47,044 nucleotides of DNA from NCBI GenBank assembly GCA_031178065.1, contig JAPSJS010000023.1, positions 1-47,044 of the forward strand, written 5' to 3'. This document shows positions 33,943-42,284 of the stretch, in pieces. Both the position numbers and the translations under genes were made by a program. Each line of letters starts with the position of its first letter. Positions within the stretch are counted from its first letter, which is position 1. Under the pieces are notes generated by a model. It saw only the letters and a program-made list of their open reading frames with translations, ran no database searches and was not told the origin of the DNA. Source of the stretch: Altererythrobacter sp. (GTDB taxonomy: Bacteria; Pseudomonadota; Alphaproteobacteria; Sphingomonadales; Sphingomonadaceae).

Positions 33943-35294
33943 CCCGCCGCGGGCAGCAGGTCGAGCGTCGCCGCGGTGAGCGCTTCGGCGGCGGTCGCGA
34001 TCACTTTCTCCGCATCGGGCGCCCAGAACGGGCTGTGCAGCGAAGGCAGCGTGCCCTCCCCCTTCTGCGCGGCATCGAACTGGGCTTGCGGCACACCGCC
34101 GACCCAAAAGATCAGCGACTTGAGCCCGTCGGGATCGGCGCGCAGGAACTGGCCGAAGTCCTCCCCGCCCATCACCGAGGGGACCTCGACCACCCGATCC
34201 TCGCCGAAGCGGGTGCGGAAGCCGGCCATGACTTCCTCGGTGAAGTCGGGCGAGTTGAAGGTCGAGGGCGTGTAGGGATCCGCCACCGTGACCGTCGGCA
34301 TCTTGTCCTCCGGCATGCCGGCCGCGATCGCCTCGCCGCGCGCGATACGGGCAATGCCGTCGAGCAGGAGTTTGCGCGTCTCGTCGCTGTAGGAGCGGAC
34401 GGTCAGTTGCAGCTTCGCCTCGTCGGAGATGATGTTGTGCTTGGCGCCCGCGTGGAAGCTGCCGACGGTGACCACGGTGGGATCGAGCGGGCTGCTCTCG
34501 CGGCTGACCAGCGTTTGCAGCTTCATCACGATCGCGCTCGCAAGCACGATCGGGTCTTTGGTCGTGTGCGGATAGGCCCCGTGCCCGCCGACCCCGGGGA
34601 CGGTGATGTCGACGCTGTCGACGTTGGCCAGCGCGTAGCCGGGCGAGTAGCCGATCATGCCGGCCGGAAACTGCGCCGCGTCGTGGAACGCGACCACGTA
34701 GTCGGGCTTGGGAAAGCGGGTGTAGAGCCCGTCCTCGATCATCGCCAGCGCGCCCTCGCCGATCTCCTCGGCCGGCTGGAGGATCATCACCAGCGTGCCG
34801 GACCATTCGTCCTTGCGCTCGACGAGCTGCTGCGCCGCGCCGATCCAGGCGGTCATGTGGGTGTCGTGCCCGCAGGCATGCATCACGCCGGTCTCGACGC
34901 CCGAGGCGGGCACGGCGACTTCCTTCGAGGCGAACGGCAGCCCGGTCTGTTCGACCACCGGCAGCCCGTCCATGTCGGCACGCAGCATGACCGTCGGCCC
35001 CGCGCCGTTCTCCATCACCGCGACCACGCCGGTCTTGCCGACGTTCTCGGTCACCGCGAAGCCGAGTTCGCGCATGCGGGCGGCGAGCTTCTTCGCGGTC
35101 TCGACTTCCTGGAAGCTCAGTTCGGGATGGGCGTGGAGATCGCGGTAGAGCTCCATCAGCGCGGGCATGTCCGCCGCGACCGCATCGCTCAGCTCGTCGG
35201 CATGGGCCGGAGCGGCGAGCGTCAGGGCCAGGGCCGCAGCCGCCAGAGTTGACACTCGTCGGGCATGCGCGCCGCGAGAACGTTTTATAATCAT
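33936..35294 (-). CDS. Secreted M20-family amidohydrolase (hippurate hydrolase-like)
   Basis: A 452-residue metal-dependent amidohydrolase. A signal peptide (TLAAAALALTLAAPAHA, cleaved after ~residue 32) sends it to the periplasm. The M20D pattern follows: LHAHPELSFQE, VMLRADMDGLPV, MHACGHDTHMTAWIGAAQ with the metal-binding Cys/His, LQPAEEIGEGALAMIEDGL with the catalytic Glu, and VMGGEDFGQFL near the end. It likely cleaves N-acyl amino acids or peptides. The ATG at 35294 is preceded by AGGGGAA; open frame continuing to 35435 is not needed. A perfect inverted repeat lies 40 bases upstream (35334-35349). Confidence 0.9.
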   Translation of the reverse strand: MIIKRSRGAHARRVSTLAAAALALTLAAPAHADELSDAVAADMPALMELYRDLHAHPELSFQEVETAKKLAARMRELGFAVTENVGKTGVVAVMENGAGPTVMLRADMDGLPVVEQTGLPFASKEVAVPASGVETGVMHACGHDTHMTAWIGAAQQLVERKDEWSGTLVMILQPAEEIGEGALAMIEDGLYTRFPKPDYVVAFHDAAQFPAGMIGYSPGYALANVDSVDITVPGVGGHGAYPHTTKDPIVLASAIVMKLQTLVSRESSPLDPTVVTVGSFHAGAKHNIISDEAKLQLTVRSYSDETRKLLLDGIARIARGEAIAAGMPEDKMPTVTVADPYTPSTFNSPDFTEEVMAGFRTRFGEDRVVEVPSVMGGEDFGQFLRADPDGLKSLIFWVGGVPQAQFDAAQKGEGTLPSLHSPFWAPDAEKVIATAAEALTAATLDLLPAAGQ

Positions 35295-35333
35295 TGAGTA
35301 ATTCCCCTGTTCCCGTGACCTTCCGTGCCAGGG

Positions 35334-35349
35334 GTCACACGAGTGTGAC
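35334..35349. promoter_or_regulatory. Inverted repeat upstream of the amidohydrolase gene
   Basis: GTCACAC-GA-GTGTGAC is a perfect 7-bp inverted repeat with a 2-base centre, 40 bases before the start codon at 35294. It is the kind of site a dimeric repressor or CRP-like protein would bind. The binding protein is unknown. Confidence 0.45.
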
Positions 35350-35495
35350 TTTCGACTGTCACCTTGGAATCCCGCCGTCCATTCAAGGCCCCGGCCGGCC
35401 CCTCGTCCCTCGCACGCGTCATCGGAGCGGATCATTGCAGATCGCGGGCGTGTAGGAAAGACCGCCTCGTGCCGTTCGGCCGGACGGGCGCGGTC

Positions 35496-37298
35496 CTACA
35501 TGCCGTAGGTTGTCGCCAGCAGGATCGAGAGCGTCGTCACCATCAACAGCACCAGCGGCACGCCGGTGCGGATGTAGTCGCGGAATTCATAGCCGCCTTC
35601 CGACATGATCAGCATGTTCGTCTGGTAGGCGATCGGCGTCGCGTAGCAGAGGTTGCAGCCGAACAGCACGGCCAGGATCAAGGGTTCGGGCGGCATGTCC
35701 AGTTGCTGCGCGACGGCGAAGGCGATCGGGGTGCCCACCGTTGCCGCCGTCGCGTTCGAGGCGAAGTTGGTAAGCAGGGTCACGAACAGCATGATCGCAG
35801 CGAGGACCCCTGCGGGCGGAAGGAACTGCAATCCCGATGCGAGGGCCTCGCCCAGCCAGCCCGCCGCGCCGCTTTCGAGGATGATCCGCCCGATCGCGAT
35901 ACTAGCCGCCACGAGCACGATGACCTGCGCCGAGAGCGCGCGGCCGACGCGGTCGAACTTCACGCAGCCGGTCACGAACATCAGGATCGCGCCCGCCAGT
36001 GCCGAGATCGCGATCGGCAGCAGCCCGATCGAGGCGAGCCCGACCGAGCCGACCATGATGCCGCCCGCAAGCACCGCCTTCGAGCGGCGCGGAAGCTCGC
36101 GCATGCCCTCCAGCGTCAGAAGGCTGTCGGAGCGGGCAAAGTTGGCGAGATCGTTGGGAATGCCCATGACCAGCAGCACGTCGCCTTCCGCGATGCGCAA
36201 GTCGCCGCCCTCGTTATAGCGATCCCGCTCGCCCACCAGCCGCTGCGGCCGATGAATGCCCAGCACTGCCACGCCGTAAAGGTCGGCAATGCCCGAGGTC
36301 GGCAGCGTTCGGTTGATCAGGCGCGAGTCCGCAGTCACGGTCATCTCGACGACGGCGATGTCCTCACCGCTGGCCGATGAACTGCGGCGGATGCGGTCGA
36401 GCACCCAGTCAGGCGCCACCTCGCCCTTGAGCGTGCGCATGGCTTCTTCCAGCGCCTCATGCGTCCCGGAAACACTGAGCCGCTGCTGCGGTTGGATCGG
36501 ACCCTGCGGCGCATCGTGGAACTCGAGATCCGCGGGCAATTTCGGTATTATCGAGGCGAGAACCTGACCGTTCAGCGCGCTGGCGTCGCCCACACGCAGC
36601 CGGGTCTGGAACCGGCGCGCCGCATGGTTTTCTTCCGTCCTGTTGTCGCCGAGGAGGCGCGGCATGACGAGCCACAGGTAGGGCAGGGCTACGACGGCGG
36701 CGACGAGCACGATCGGGGTGTAGTGGAACACACCCATCTGCGGCATGCCGAGGTCACGTGCGATCGAGACGACGAGGATGTTGGTCGAGGTGCCGATCGT
36801 CGTCGCCATGCCGCCGATCAGCACCGCCGCGTTGAGCGGAATCAGCGTCTTCGACGCGGGCATGGCGCCGCGCGCCGCAAGGCTGACGAAGATCGGCAGC
36901 AGGAGAACCAGCACCGGCGTGTCGTTCACCGCCATCGAAAGCCCGAAGGCGATCAGCAGCGAGATCAGCAAGCCGAGTTGAAGATTGATCTTGAACACGC
37001 GCTCGAGGAACCGCGCCGCAGGCTCCAGCGCGCCGGTCGTCACCAGACCGCGGCCCATGATCATCAGCGCGCAGATCGTGATCAGCGCGTAGTGCCCGAA
37101 GCCGGAGAAGGCGAGTTGGAGGCCGTCGGTGGGGCCGGTGCCTTCAAGCGGGAAGAAGTAGAGCCCAACTGCGATCACCGCGATGGTGAGCAGCGAGATG
37201 ATCTCGGTCGACATCCGCCCGCGCGCGAAAGCGACGAACATCGCGACCGTAACCGCCATGGCGGCGATCGCGTGGAAAGAAGGGGCGCTGGGGAACAT
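35496..37298 (-). CDS. SLC13-family permease with central RCK_C domains
   Basis: A 600-residue inner-membrane transporter. N- and C-terminal halves each hold about six helices with the DASS-type SNT/NxT-like motifs: LSMAVNDTPVLVLLLPIF with TIGTSTNILVV, and NFASNATAATVGTPIAFAV with FGCNLCYATPIAYQTNMLI. In the middle (~220-400) are soluble RCK_C/TrkA-C-like repeats (VGDASALNGQVLASIIPKL, VEMTVTADSRLINRTL, RIAEGDVLLVMGIPNDL). It probably carries an anion such as sulfate or a dicarboxylate with Na+. The start ATG at 37298 is the first in the frame. 201 bases separate it from the amidohydrolase gene. Confidence 0.9.
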   Translation of the reverse strand: MFPSAPSFHAIAAMAVTVAMFVAFARGRMSTEIISLLTIAVIAVGLYFFPLEGTGPTDGLQLAFSGFGHYALITICALMIMGRGLVTTGALEPAARFLERVFKINLQLGLLISLLIAFGLSMAVNDTPVLVLLLPIFVSLAARGAMPASKTLIPLNAAVLIGGMATTIGTSTNILVVSIARDLGMPQMGVFHYTPIVLVAAVVALPYLWLVMPRLLGDNRTEENHAARRFQTRLRVGDASALNGQVLASIIPKLPADLEFHDAPQGPIQPQQRLSVSGTHEALEEAMRTLKGEVAPDWVLDRIRRSSSASGEDIAVVEMTVTADSRLINRTLPTSGIADLYGVAVLGIHRPQRLVGERDRYNEGGDLRIAEGDVLLVMGIPNDLANFARSDSLLTLEGMRELPRRSKAVLAGGIMVGSVGLASIGLLPIAISALAGAILMFVTGCVKFDRVGRALSAQVIVLVAASIAIGRIILESGAAGWLGEALASGLQFLPPAGVLAAIMLFVTLLTNFASNATAATVGTPIAFAVAQQLDMPPEPLILAVLFGCNLCYATPIAYQTNMLIMSEGGYEFRDYIRTGVPLVLLMVTTLSILLATTYGM

Positions 37299-37639
37299 CT
37301 ACCGGGCAATTCCCAGAGCCGCCCGCCAAGATCAAGCCAATTCCGCCGGACGAAAAGGGAAGCCCTTCAAATAGGCCCTTGCAGTTGCGGGGAATTCTGG
37401 TGTTCAGGAGGCCCAGGCAGGCACCGTGCTGGGCAATCAGCGGACTCACGCCAGGGTGTATCGCAGGCGTGCACAAAAGCTCTAACGCGCATGGCGTCAA
37501 ACTACGTTCGCACGTTTGTCTGGAAGCGACGCAACTGCAGACGTTAGCCTGAGGAGACGCCAAAGGATCAAAATGAAGGCGGCGTCCGCCTCATCAGAAG
37601 TCCTCTGGGCGTCTCATCAGAAGTTCTCTGGACGTGCTG
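37299..37639. other. 341-base non-coding stretch with a tandem repeat
   Basis: No convincing gene is seen. The DNA is less GC-rich than its surroundings. It holds an 18-codon ATG frame (37491-37547) without support and the 23-base tandem repeat at 37590-37635. It would include the promoter of the SLC13 gene at its left end and the 3' region of the entericidin-like gene at its right end. It may be the remnant of a decayed gene or element. Confidence 0.5.
37590..37635. repeat. 23-base direct tandem repeat (two copies)
   Basis: Copies at 37590-37612 and 37613-37635 start CTCATCAGAAG and differ at two positions (TCC/TTC and GGGC/GGAC). They lie directly downstream of the entericidin-like gene, inside the stretch without genes. 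Purpose unknown. Confidence 0.7.
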
Positions 37640-37774
37640 CTAGCAGTTTCCTTCCACCCCATCGGCGCAATCCCCGACGGATTCTACGTCTTCACCAGCC
37701 CCTTCAACGGTGTTGCAGGCCGGCAGGAACATCACCGAGCCGCCCAAAGCCAGCATTGTCAGAAGCTTCTTCAT
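37640..37774 (-). CDS. Entericidin-like small lipoprotein
   Basis: A 44-residue lipoprotein. A basic start and hydrophobic core (MKKLLTMLALGGSVMFLPAC) form a lipoprotein signal with Cys20, followed by the family-typical NTVEGAGEDVESVGDC, as in the entericidin A/B family (CNTxxGxGxDxxxxGxxI). These proteins attach to the cell envelope; EcnB of E. coli is described as bacteriolytic and EcnA as its antidote. Their roles in alphaproteobacteria are unclear. The start at 37774 has GAGGA four bases upstream. The ending GVEGNC with an extra Cys is unusual. It is alone; no partner entericidin is adjacent. Confidence 0.85.
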   Translation of the reverse strand: MKKLLTMLALGGSVMFLPACNTVEGAGEDVESVGDCADGVEGNC

Positions 37775-37910
37775 TTTCCTCACTCCGATGCACGGATCTA
37801 ACCGTTCCGTGTCGGCACAACGGTAGCTCGTAGCAGTAGTTCCGTTGCGGCTGCGGCCTTATTGTCCGAACTGTGCGGGAGGGCCGGAGGTTGGCGTCTT
37901 TCAGGCTGTG

Positions 37911-37995
37911 TGGTGCCCCTGGCCGGACTCGAACCGGCACTTCCGTAGAAATTCGATTTTGAGTCGAACGCGTCTACCAATTCCGCCACAGGGGC
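37911..37995 (-). tRNA. tRNA-Leu (anticodon CAA)
   Basis: An 85-base class II tRNA. Acceptor GCCCCTG (37995-37989) pairs with CAGGGGC (37921-37915). The D-arm region is TGGCGGAATTGGTAGACGC, the anticodon stem TTCGA/TCGAA encloses loop CTCAAAA with anticodon CAA at 37961-37959, a long variable arm follows, and the T-arm is CCGGTTCGAGTCCGG. Discriminator A and CCA (37913-37911) are encoded. It reads TTG. Confidence 0.96.
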
Positions 37996-38049
37996 ACTGA
38001 TGCGGGAGGGCGCGGATAGCGGAGCCGTATCCCCCCGGCAAGAATGCAC

Positions 38050-38868
38050 TTAGACCTTCACCGCCCCCGCCAGCAGCTTGTGCAACTTGGAATGGAGGCT
38101 GTCGTTGGCCGCGAGGACCTGCTTCGCATGGATCGGCTGCGAGCGGCCGCGGTAGTCGCTGACGAAGCCGCCAGCTTCGCGCACCAGCAGGCAGCCGGCG
38201 GCGGTGTCCCAGTCGGCGAGATCGCTTTCCCAGAACCCGTCGAAACGGCCGGCAGCAAGCCAGGCGAGGTCGAGCGAGGCCGCGCCGTAGCGGCGGATGC
38301 CGGCGACCTGCGGGCCGATCGCAGCGAAGATCCGGCTCCATTCGCCGAAATCGCCGTGACCGCTGAAGGGAATGCCGGTGGCGATCAGTGCCTCGGACAG
38401 GCGCGAGCGGGAGGAGACGCGCAGCCGGCCGTCCTGCAGCCACGCGCCGCGCGATTTCTCGGCCCAGTAGGTCTCGTCGGTGATCGGCTGATAGACCACG
38501 GCGGCGGTCACTTCGCCCCAGCCCGAACCGTCGAGCTTCGGTTCCTGCACCGCGATCGAGACTGCGAAGTGCGGGATGCCGTGGAGGAAGTTGCTCGTGC
38601 CGTCGAGCGGATCGACGACCCAGCGTGGCTTGCCCGGATCACCTTCGATCGTGCCCGCCTCCTCCATCACAAAGCCCCAATCGGGGCGCGCGTGGAGCAG
38701 TTCGTCGTAGACCGCGCGCTCCGCGACGCGGTCGGCCTTGGAGACGAAATCGGCGGGGCCTTTGCGGCTCACCTGCAGATGTTCGATCTCGCCGAAGTCG
38801 CGCCGCAGGCGGCCTCCCGCCTTGCGCGCGGCGCGTTCCATCACGCGGATCAGTCCGGGAAGAGCCAT
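38050..38868 (-). CDS. Inositol monophosphatase family protein (SuhB-like)
   Basis: A 272-residue Mg-dependent sugar or inositol phosphatase. Metal-site motifs are present: VMEEAGTIEG (Glu pair), WVVDPLDGTSNFLHG (DPxDGT) and, near the C-terminus, ESDLADWDTAAGCLLVREAG. Substrate is not set by sequence; inositol-1-phosphate and related sugar phosphates are usual. It ends 55 bases from the tRNA-Leu gene and starts 16 bases after the small hypothetical gene upstream, so it is probably in one operon with that gene and efp. Confidence 0.93.
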   Translation of the reverse strand: MALPGLIRVMERAARKAGGRLRRDFGEIEHLQVSRKGPADFVSKADRVAERAVYDELLHARPDWGFVMEEAGTIEGDPGKPRWVVDPLDGTSNFLHGIPHFAVSIAVQEPKLDGSGWGEVTAAVVYQPITDETYWAEKSRGAWLQDGRLRVSSRSRLSEALIATGIPFSGHGDFGEWSRIFAAIGPQVAGIRRYGAASLDLAWLAAGRFDGFWESDLADWDTAAGCLLVREAGGFVSDYRGRSQPIHAKQVLAANDSLHSKLHKLLAGAVKV

Positions 38869-38884
38869 TGTTTGTCCGTATCCG

Positions 38885-39238
38885 TCAGTCGAGCGCGATC
38901 TGGATCGATCGCGCGGTCAGTTCGATTTCGCCCCAGCCGCTCGAGATATTGGCGTAGTCGCCCTCGATGGTGGCCGAATAGATGTCGCTATAGCTCACTT
39001 CGCGTCCTTCGTCGGGCTCGGCCTTGCGCAGGCGCAGGTCGTCGAGATCGGCGAAGCGGATGAAGCCCTTACCGTAGCAGCCGTCGGACCCGTCGCCCGG
39101 CGGCTGGTATCGGGGATGCGATTCGAGGAGGCGGAAATCCATCTCGAGCGTGAGCGACTCGTCGTCGTAGATCATGCCCAGGATATAGCTGGTGGGGAGG
39201 TCGATCCCGGCCAGCTTCGGATCCCCGCCCTCGCTCAT
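38885..39238 (-). CDS. Hypothetical protein downstream of efp
   Basis: The predicted protein has 117 residues, no family recognised. It is soluble, with mixed beta content (SYILGMIYDDESLTLEMDFRLLE, DYANISSGWGEIELTARSIQIALD read in parts) and no signal peptide or helix of membrane length. The ATG at 39238 begins one base after the efp stop codon (39240), which indicates coupling; an open frame continuing upstream to 39277 inside efp is not used. The position between efp and an inositol phosphatase gene gives no firm clue to its role. Confidence 0.65.
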   Translation of the reverse strand: MSEGGDPKLAGIDLPTSYILGMIYDDESLTLEMDFRLLESHPRYQPPGDGSDGCYGKGFIRFADLDDLRLRKAEPDEGREVSYSDIYSATIEGDYANISSGWGEIELTARSIQIALD

Positions 39239-39239
39239 T

Positions 39240-39803
39240 TCATCCCGCCTTGCCCACGTATGTTCGCTCGTAAACATCGACCACGATACGCGTGCCGCTC
39301 CCGATGTGCGGCGGCACCATCACGCGCACGCCGTTGTCGAGCACAGCGGGCTTGTAGCTGGATGAAGCGGTCTGCCCCTTCACCACCGCGTCGGCCTCGA
39401 CGATCGTCGCCTCGACCTGCTCGGGCAGCGCGACCGAAATCGGCTTCTCGTCCCACAGTTCGAGCGTGACCTGCATCCCGTCCTGCAGGAAGGCCTTGGC
39501 GTCGCCCAGCAGGTCGGCGGGCAGATTGATCTGCTCGTAAGTGTCCTGGTCCATGAACACCAGCATCTCGCCGTCCTCGTAGAGGTACTGGAAATCCTTG
39601 GTGTCGAGCCGTACGCGCTCGACAGTGTCGGCGCTGCGGAAGCGGACGTTGGTCTTGCGGCCGTCCTGCAGGTTCTTCATCTCGACCTGCATGTAGGCCC
39701 CGCCCTTGCCGGGCTGGGTGTGCTGGATCTTGGCGACCTTCCAGATGCCGCCTTCGTATTCGAGGATGTTGCCGGGACGGATGTCCACGCCGCTGATTTT
39801 CAT
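39240..39803 (-). CDS. efp: Translation elongation factor P
   Basis: A 187-residue three-domain protein that rescues ribosomes stalled at consecutive prolines. The N-terminal loop [17 protein letters not shown] places the lysine at the ribosomal P-site tip (Lys33), so it is of the lysine-type EF-P. Later segments include TEL-like [16 protein letters not shown] and the C-terminal [26 protein letters not shown]. No modification genes (epmA/B/C) are adjacent. It is divergent from the secreted hypothetical gene at 39934, with 130 bases between. Confidence 0.97.
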   Translation of the reverse strand: MKISGVDIRPGNILEYEGGIWKVAKIQHTQPGKGGAYMQVEMKNLQDGRKTNVRFRSADTVERVRLDTKDFQYLYEDGEMLVFMDQDTYEQINLPADLLGDAKAFLQDGMQVTLELWDEKPISVALPEQVEATIVEADAVVKGQTASSSYKPAVLDNGVRVMVPPHIGSGTRIVVDVYERTYVGKAG

Positions 39804-39933
39804 GGTTCAAGGAGCCTTCGTTGGAAGAGCGAGAAATCACGCCCGCAATCGCGCGCCGCGCCTTAGCGGAGCCGCGCGGCGTGGGCAAGGTCGCTGGCGT
39901 ATGGCGGGCAGCGCTGTTAGGAGCGGGCGCGTC

Positions 39934-40302
39934 ATGATGGGACGTACGATCGCTCTTCTCGCCGCAGCGGGCCTCGGCTCGCTCGCTCTCGCCGCGCAGG
40001 CCGCGCCGGGGGGCAAGCTGGGGACGCTGCCGCACGGGGTCTACGTCTGCTCGACGCCGGGTGACGCGATGGGCGCGCCGTGGAAGCTGGTTCCGGGCGG
40101 GGAGTTCACCATCGACACTGCCTCCACTTACGAGACGGCGACCGGATCGGGCACGTACCTGCTGACCGACGACCGGCTCGTCTTCACCCGCGGGCCGCTC
40201 AAGGGCGAGCGCTTCGTCCGAACGGGAACGGCGACGCTGCAGCGGACCGACCGCGAGGGCGTGCCGCGCCGGGTGCGCTGCGTCCGCGAAACGTCGCGTT
40301 AG
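39934..40302 (+). CDS. Secreted hypothetical protein
   Basis: The predicted protein has 122 residues. A signal peptide (MGRTIALLAAAGLGSLALAAQA) is probably cleaved after AQA. The mature part (~95 residues) has two cysteines (YVCSTPGDA, RRVRCVRET), predicted beta strands and a segment GTYLLTDDRLVFTRGPLKGERF. I do not recognise the family. The ATG at 39934 is followed by a second ATG (MMGR) and preceded by AGGAG at 39919-39923; open frame upstream is shadow. Its 3' end overlaps the convergent M23 peptidase gene by four bases. Confidence 0.7.
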   Translation: MMGRTIALLAAAGLGSLALAAQAAPGGKLGTLPHGVYVCSTPGDAMGAPWKLVPGGEFTIDTASTYETATGSGTYLLTDDRLVFTRGPLKGERFVRTGTATLQRTDREGVPRRVRCVRETSR

Positions 40303-40982
40303 GGCGCCTTGGCCGTCAGCAACGGATAGGGATTGACCGCGTTCGCCGGCTCCCACCAGTCGGCGTCGGCCGTTGTGCGCAGGATCGCGAAATGGAGGTG
40401 CGGCGCATCTTCCGGCGCGTTGCCGGTGCTGCCGACCGAACCGAGGCGCTGTCCGCGGCGGATGCGCTGCCCTTCGCGCAGCCCCTCCGCATATTCGTCG
40501 AGATGGGCGTAGTAGTAGATCGTCCGCCCGTCGTTCGAGCGGATGTAGATCGTGTTGCCGCCTGCCTTGGAGCGGAACAGCTTCTCGATCCGCCCCGGCG
40601 TCGCCGCGATCACCGTCGTGCCGCGGGGCGCCATGATATCGATCGCCTCGTGCAGGCGCTGCGCGTCGGCGCGTTCGTCCGTGAAGGTATCGGTGAGATC
40701 CTGGGCACGCACGTTGAGCACCGGGATGACCAGCTCGTGCAGCTCGATCGCGTCGGGCGAACCGGCGGCCGCGGCGTCGAGGGCCTTCGCCGGTCGCACC
40801 GTGCCGTCTTCGCCCGAAGCAGGGGACGGACTCGGCGCAGCTTCGGCCGGGCGGGTGGTGTCGCGCTGGTTCTCGCCGTCGGCCATTTCGATCAGGCTGC
40901 CGCCCGCGACGATCCACACGGCCGAGGTGAGCGTGGCCGTGACCACGACCGTCAGCATCCTGTCTACGAAATCGAGCGCCAT
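40299..40982 (-). CDS. M23-family metallopeptidase (LytM-type)
   Basis: The predicted protein has 227 residues. A short N-terminal membrane segment (VVVTATLTSAVWIVAGGSLI) precedes a Pro/Ala-rich linker. The LytM domain has the zinc-site pairs HEAIDIMAPRGT (His...Asp) and APHLHFAI (HxH), and TIYYYAHLDEYAEGLREGQR between. It likely cleaves peptidoglycan cross-links or activates another hydrolase, in the periplasm. The start at 40982 overlaps the stop of the L,D-transpeptidase gene upstream (TGATG), so both wall enzymes are coupled. Confidence 0.9.
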   Translation of the reverse strand: MALDFVDRMLTVVVTATLTSAVWIVAGGSLIEMADGENQRDTTRPAEAAPSPSPASGEDGTVRPAKALDAAAAGSPDAIELHELVIPVLNVRAQDLTDTFTDERADAQRLHEAIDIMAPRGTTVIAATPGRIEKLFRSKAGGNTIYIRSNDGRTIYYYAHLDEYAEGLREGQRIRRGQRLGSVGSTGNAPEDAPHLHFAILRTTADADWWEPANAVNPYPLLTAKAP

Positions 40983-42166
40983 CAGGCCTTGAATAGCACT
41001 TTTGTGCTCCCCGTCACCATTTCCGCGAGCCGGGCGGCATCCCAGTTGGTCAGGCGCACGCAACCGTGGCTTTGCGTGCGACCGATCGTCTGCGGCTCGG
41101 GCGTGCCGTGGATGCCGTAGTGTTCCTTGGTGATATCGATCCAGACGACGCCAACGGGGTTATTGGGGCCCGGCGGAATCTGCTGCTCCTCCTCGTCGTC
41201 GGGCACGTCCCAGAACAGCGCGGGATCGTAGGCGAAGGGCGGGTTGAAGGCGACGCCGTTCACGCCCCACTCGCCGAGCGGCAGCGGGTCGTGCTCCGAG
41301 CCTGAGGTGACGGTGAACAGCGCCACGAGCTTGTCGTCGCCATCGTAGGCCCGCAGCGTGCCCTTCGACTTGCTGACGACGATCCGCGCCGCCTCCGGCT
41401 GCTCGCTGCCGACGCCCAGCATCTGCAGCGTGCGCTGCCAGTCAGGGTTGTCGATCGCACCCGGGACGATCCGGTCCGCGCCGATGTTGGGAACGCGCAC
41501 AAGCTGCCCCGCCGTGAACTTCGCCTGCCGTTCGCCCTCGCCGCCGCGGCCCGCTGCGCCCGTGGCCGCAGACTTTTCGGCGGCCCCGGTCATGCCGGCA
41601 GGCTTGCCGCCGGGATTGAGCGTTTCGAGCACCTCGACGGTCGTGTGAAACCGCTCGGCCAGCTTCTCGGCCAGCGATTCGTAGCCGAGCCGCTCCATCT
41701 CCGCCTGTTCGGCGGGGTCTTCGGGAACCGGCGCGAAGGTGAGCTGCCCCCACGCCTCGGGAATACGCACCACGCGCGTCGCGGGAATATTGTCCCACTG
41801 TGCGAGCGCCTGCCGCGTGGCCTCGTCCAGTTCGCCCGTCGCCTCCAGCCCGTTCGCCTCCTGAAAGCCGCGGAGCGCGTTGCGTGTGCTCATGCCCATG
41901 GCGCCGTCGACCACGCCGGGGCCGAAGCCCTGCCGGTCGAGCACGACCTGCGTCTGCATCATGGGGCGCTCCTCGATGTCGGGGATCTCGGGCGCCACGC
42001 GCTCCCCCTCTGCGGGATCGCGCGAGGCCATCGAATCGGCGAGATTGTCGTCTGTCGGCGCGGCGGGAGCAGCAGTCGCTTTGCTTTCGGCGCCCTCGCC
42101 GTCGGTTCCGTTGAACCCGCAGGCGGACAGGGCGAGCAGTGAAGCGGCGGCGAATGCATGGCGCAT
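40982..42166 (-). CDS. L,D-transpeptidase lipoprotein (YkuD family)
   Basis: A 394-residue lipoprotein with signal LLALSACG. Residues ~55-120 contain a peptidoglycan-binding helix (VLDRQGFGPGVVDGAMGMSTRNALRGFQEANGL, read in parts), then a LysM-like region (LAEKLAERFHTTVEVLETLNPG), and the YkuD domain with IVVSKSKGTLRAYDG, YGIHGT and the catalytic SHGCVRLTNWDAA. It forms 3-3 cross-links or attaches proteins to peptidoglycan. I chose the ATG at 42166 because GGGAGAA lies upstream and the lipoprotein signal then starts at residue 1; the frame stays open to 42313 without such a signal. Confidence 0.93.
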   Translation of the reverse strand: MRHAFAAASLLALSACGFNGTDGEGAESKATAAPAAPTDDNLADSMASRDPAEGERVAPEIPDIEERPMMQTQVVLDRQGFGPGVVDGAMGMSTRNALRGFQEANGLEATGELDEATRQALAQWDNIPATRVVRIPEAWGQLTFAPVPEDPAEQAEMERLGYESLAEKLAERFHTTVEVLETLNPGGKPAGMTGAAEKSAATGAAGRGGEGERQAKFTAGQLVRVPNIGADRIVPGAIDNPDWQRTLQMLGVGSEQPEAARIVVSKSKGTLRAYDGDDKLVALFTVTSGSEHDPLPLGEWGVNGVAFNPPFAYDPALFWDVPDDEEEQQIPPGPNNPVGVVWIDITKEHYGIHGTPEPQTIGRTQSHGCVRLTNWDAARLAEMVTGSTKVLFKA

Positions 42167-42284
42167 GGAGTTCTCCCGATTGCCGGGACGCGACCCGCCC
42201 CTCACCTCAGAGAACGCGCGATGTTCGGGATATTTCCGCGCCTGCCGCGCAACTGCAGGAAAAAGCCGGAGAAACGGCGCCGAG

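Noticed and set aside
37491-37547. 18-codon reading frame in the stretch without genes
   Set aside because: It has no ribosome site, no recognisable pattern, and codon use unlike its neighbours.
39235-40917. 560-codon minus-strand frame over efp and the secreted hypothetical
   Set aside because: It overlaps genes with clear starts and families and has an Arg/Gly-rich shadow composition.
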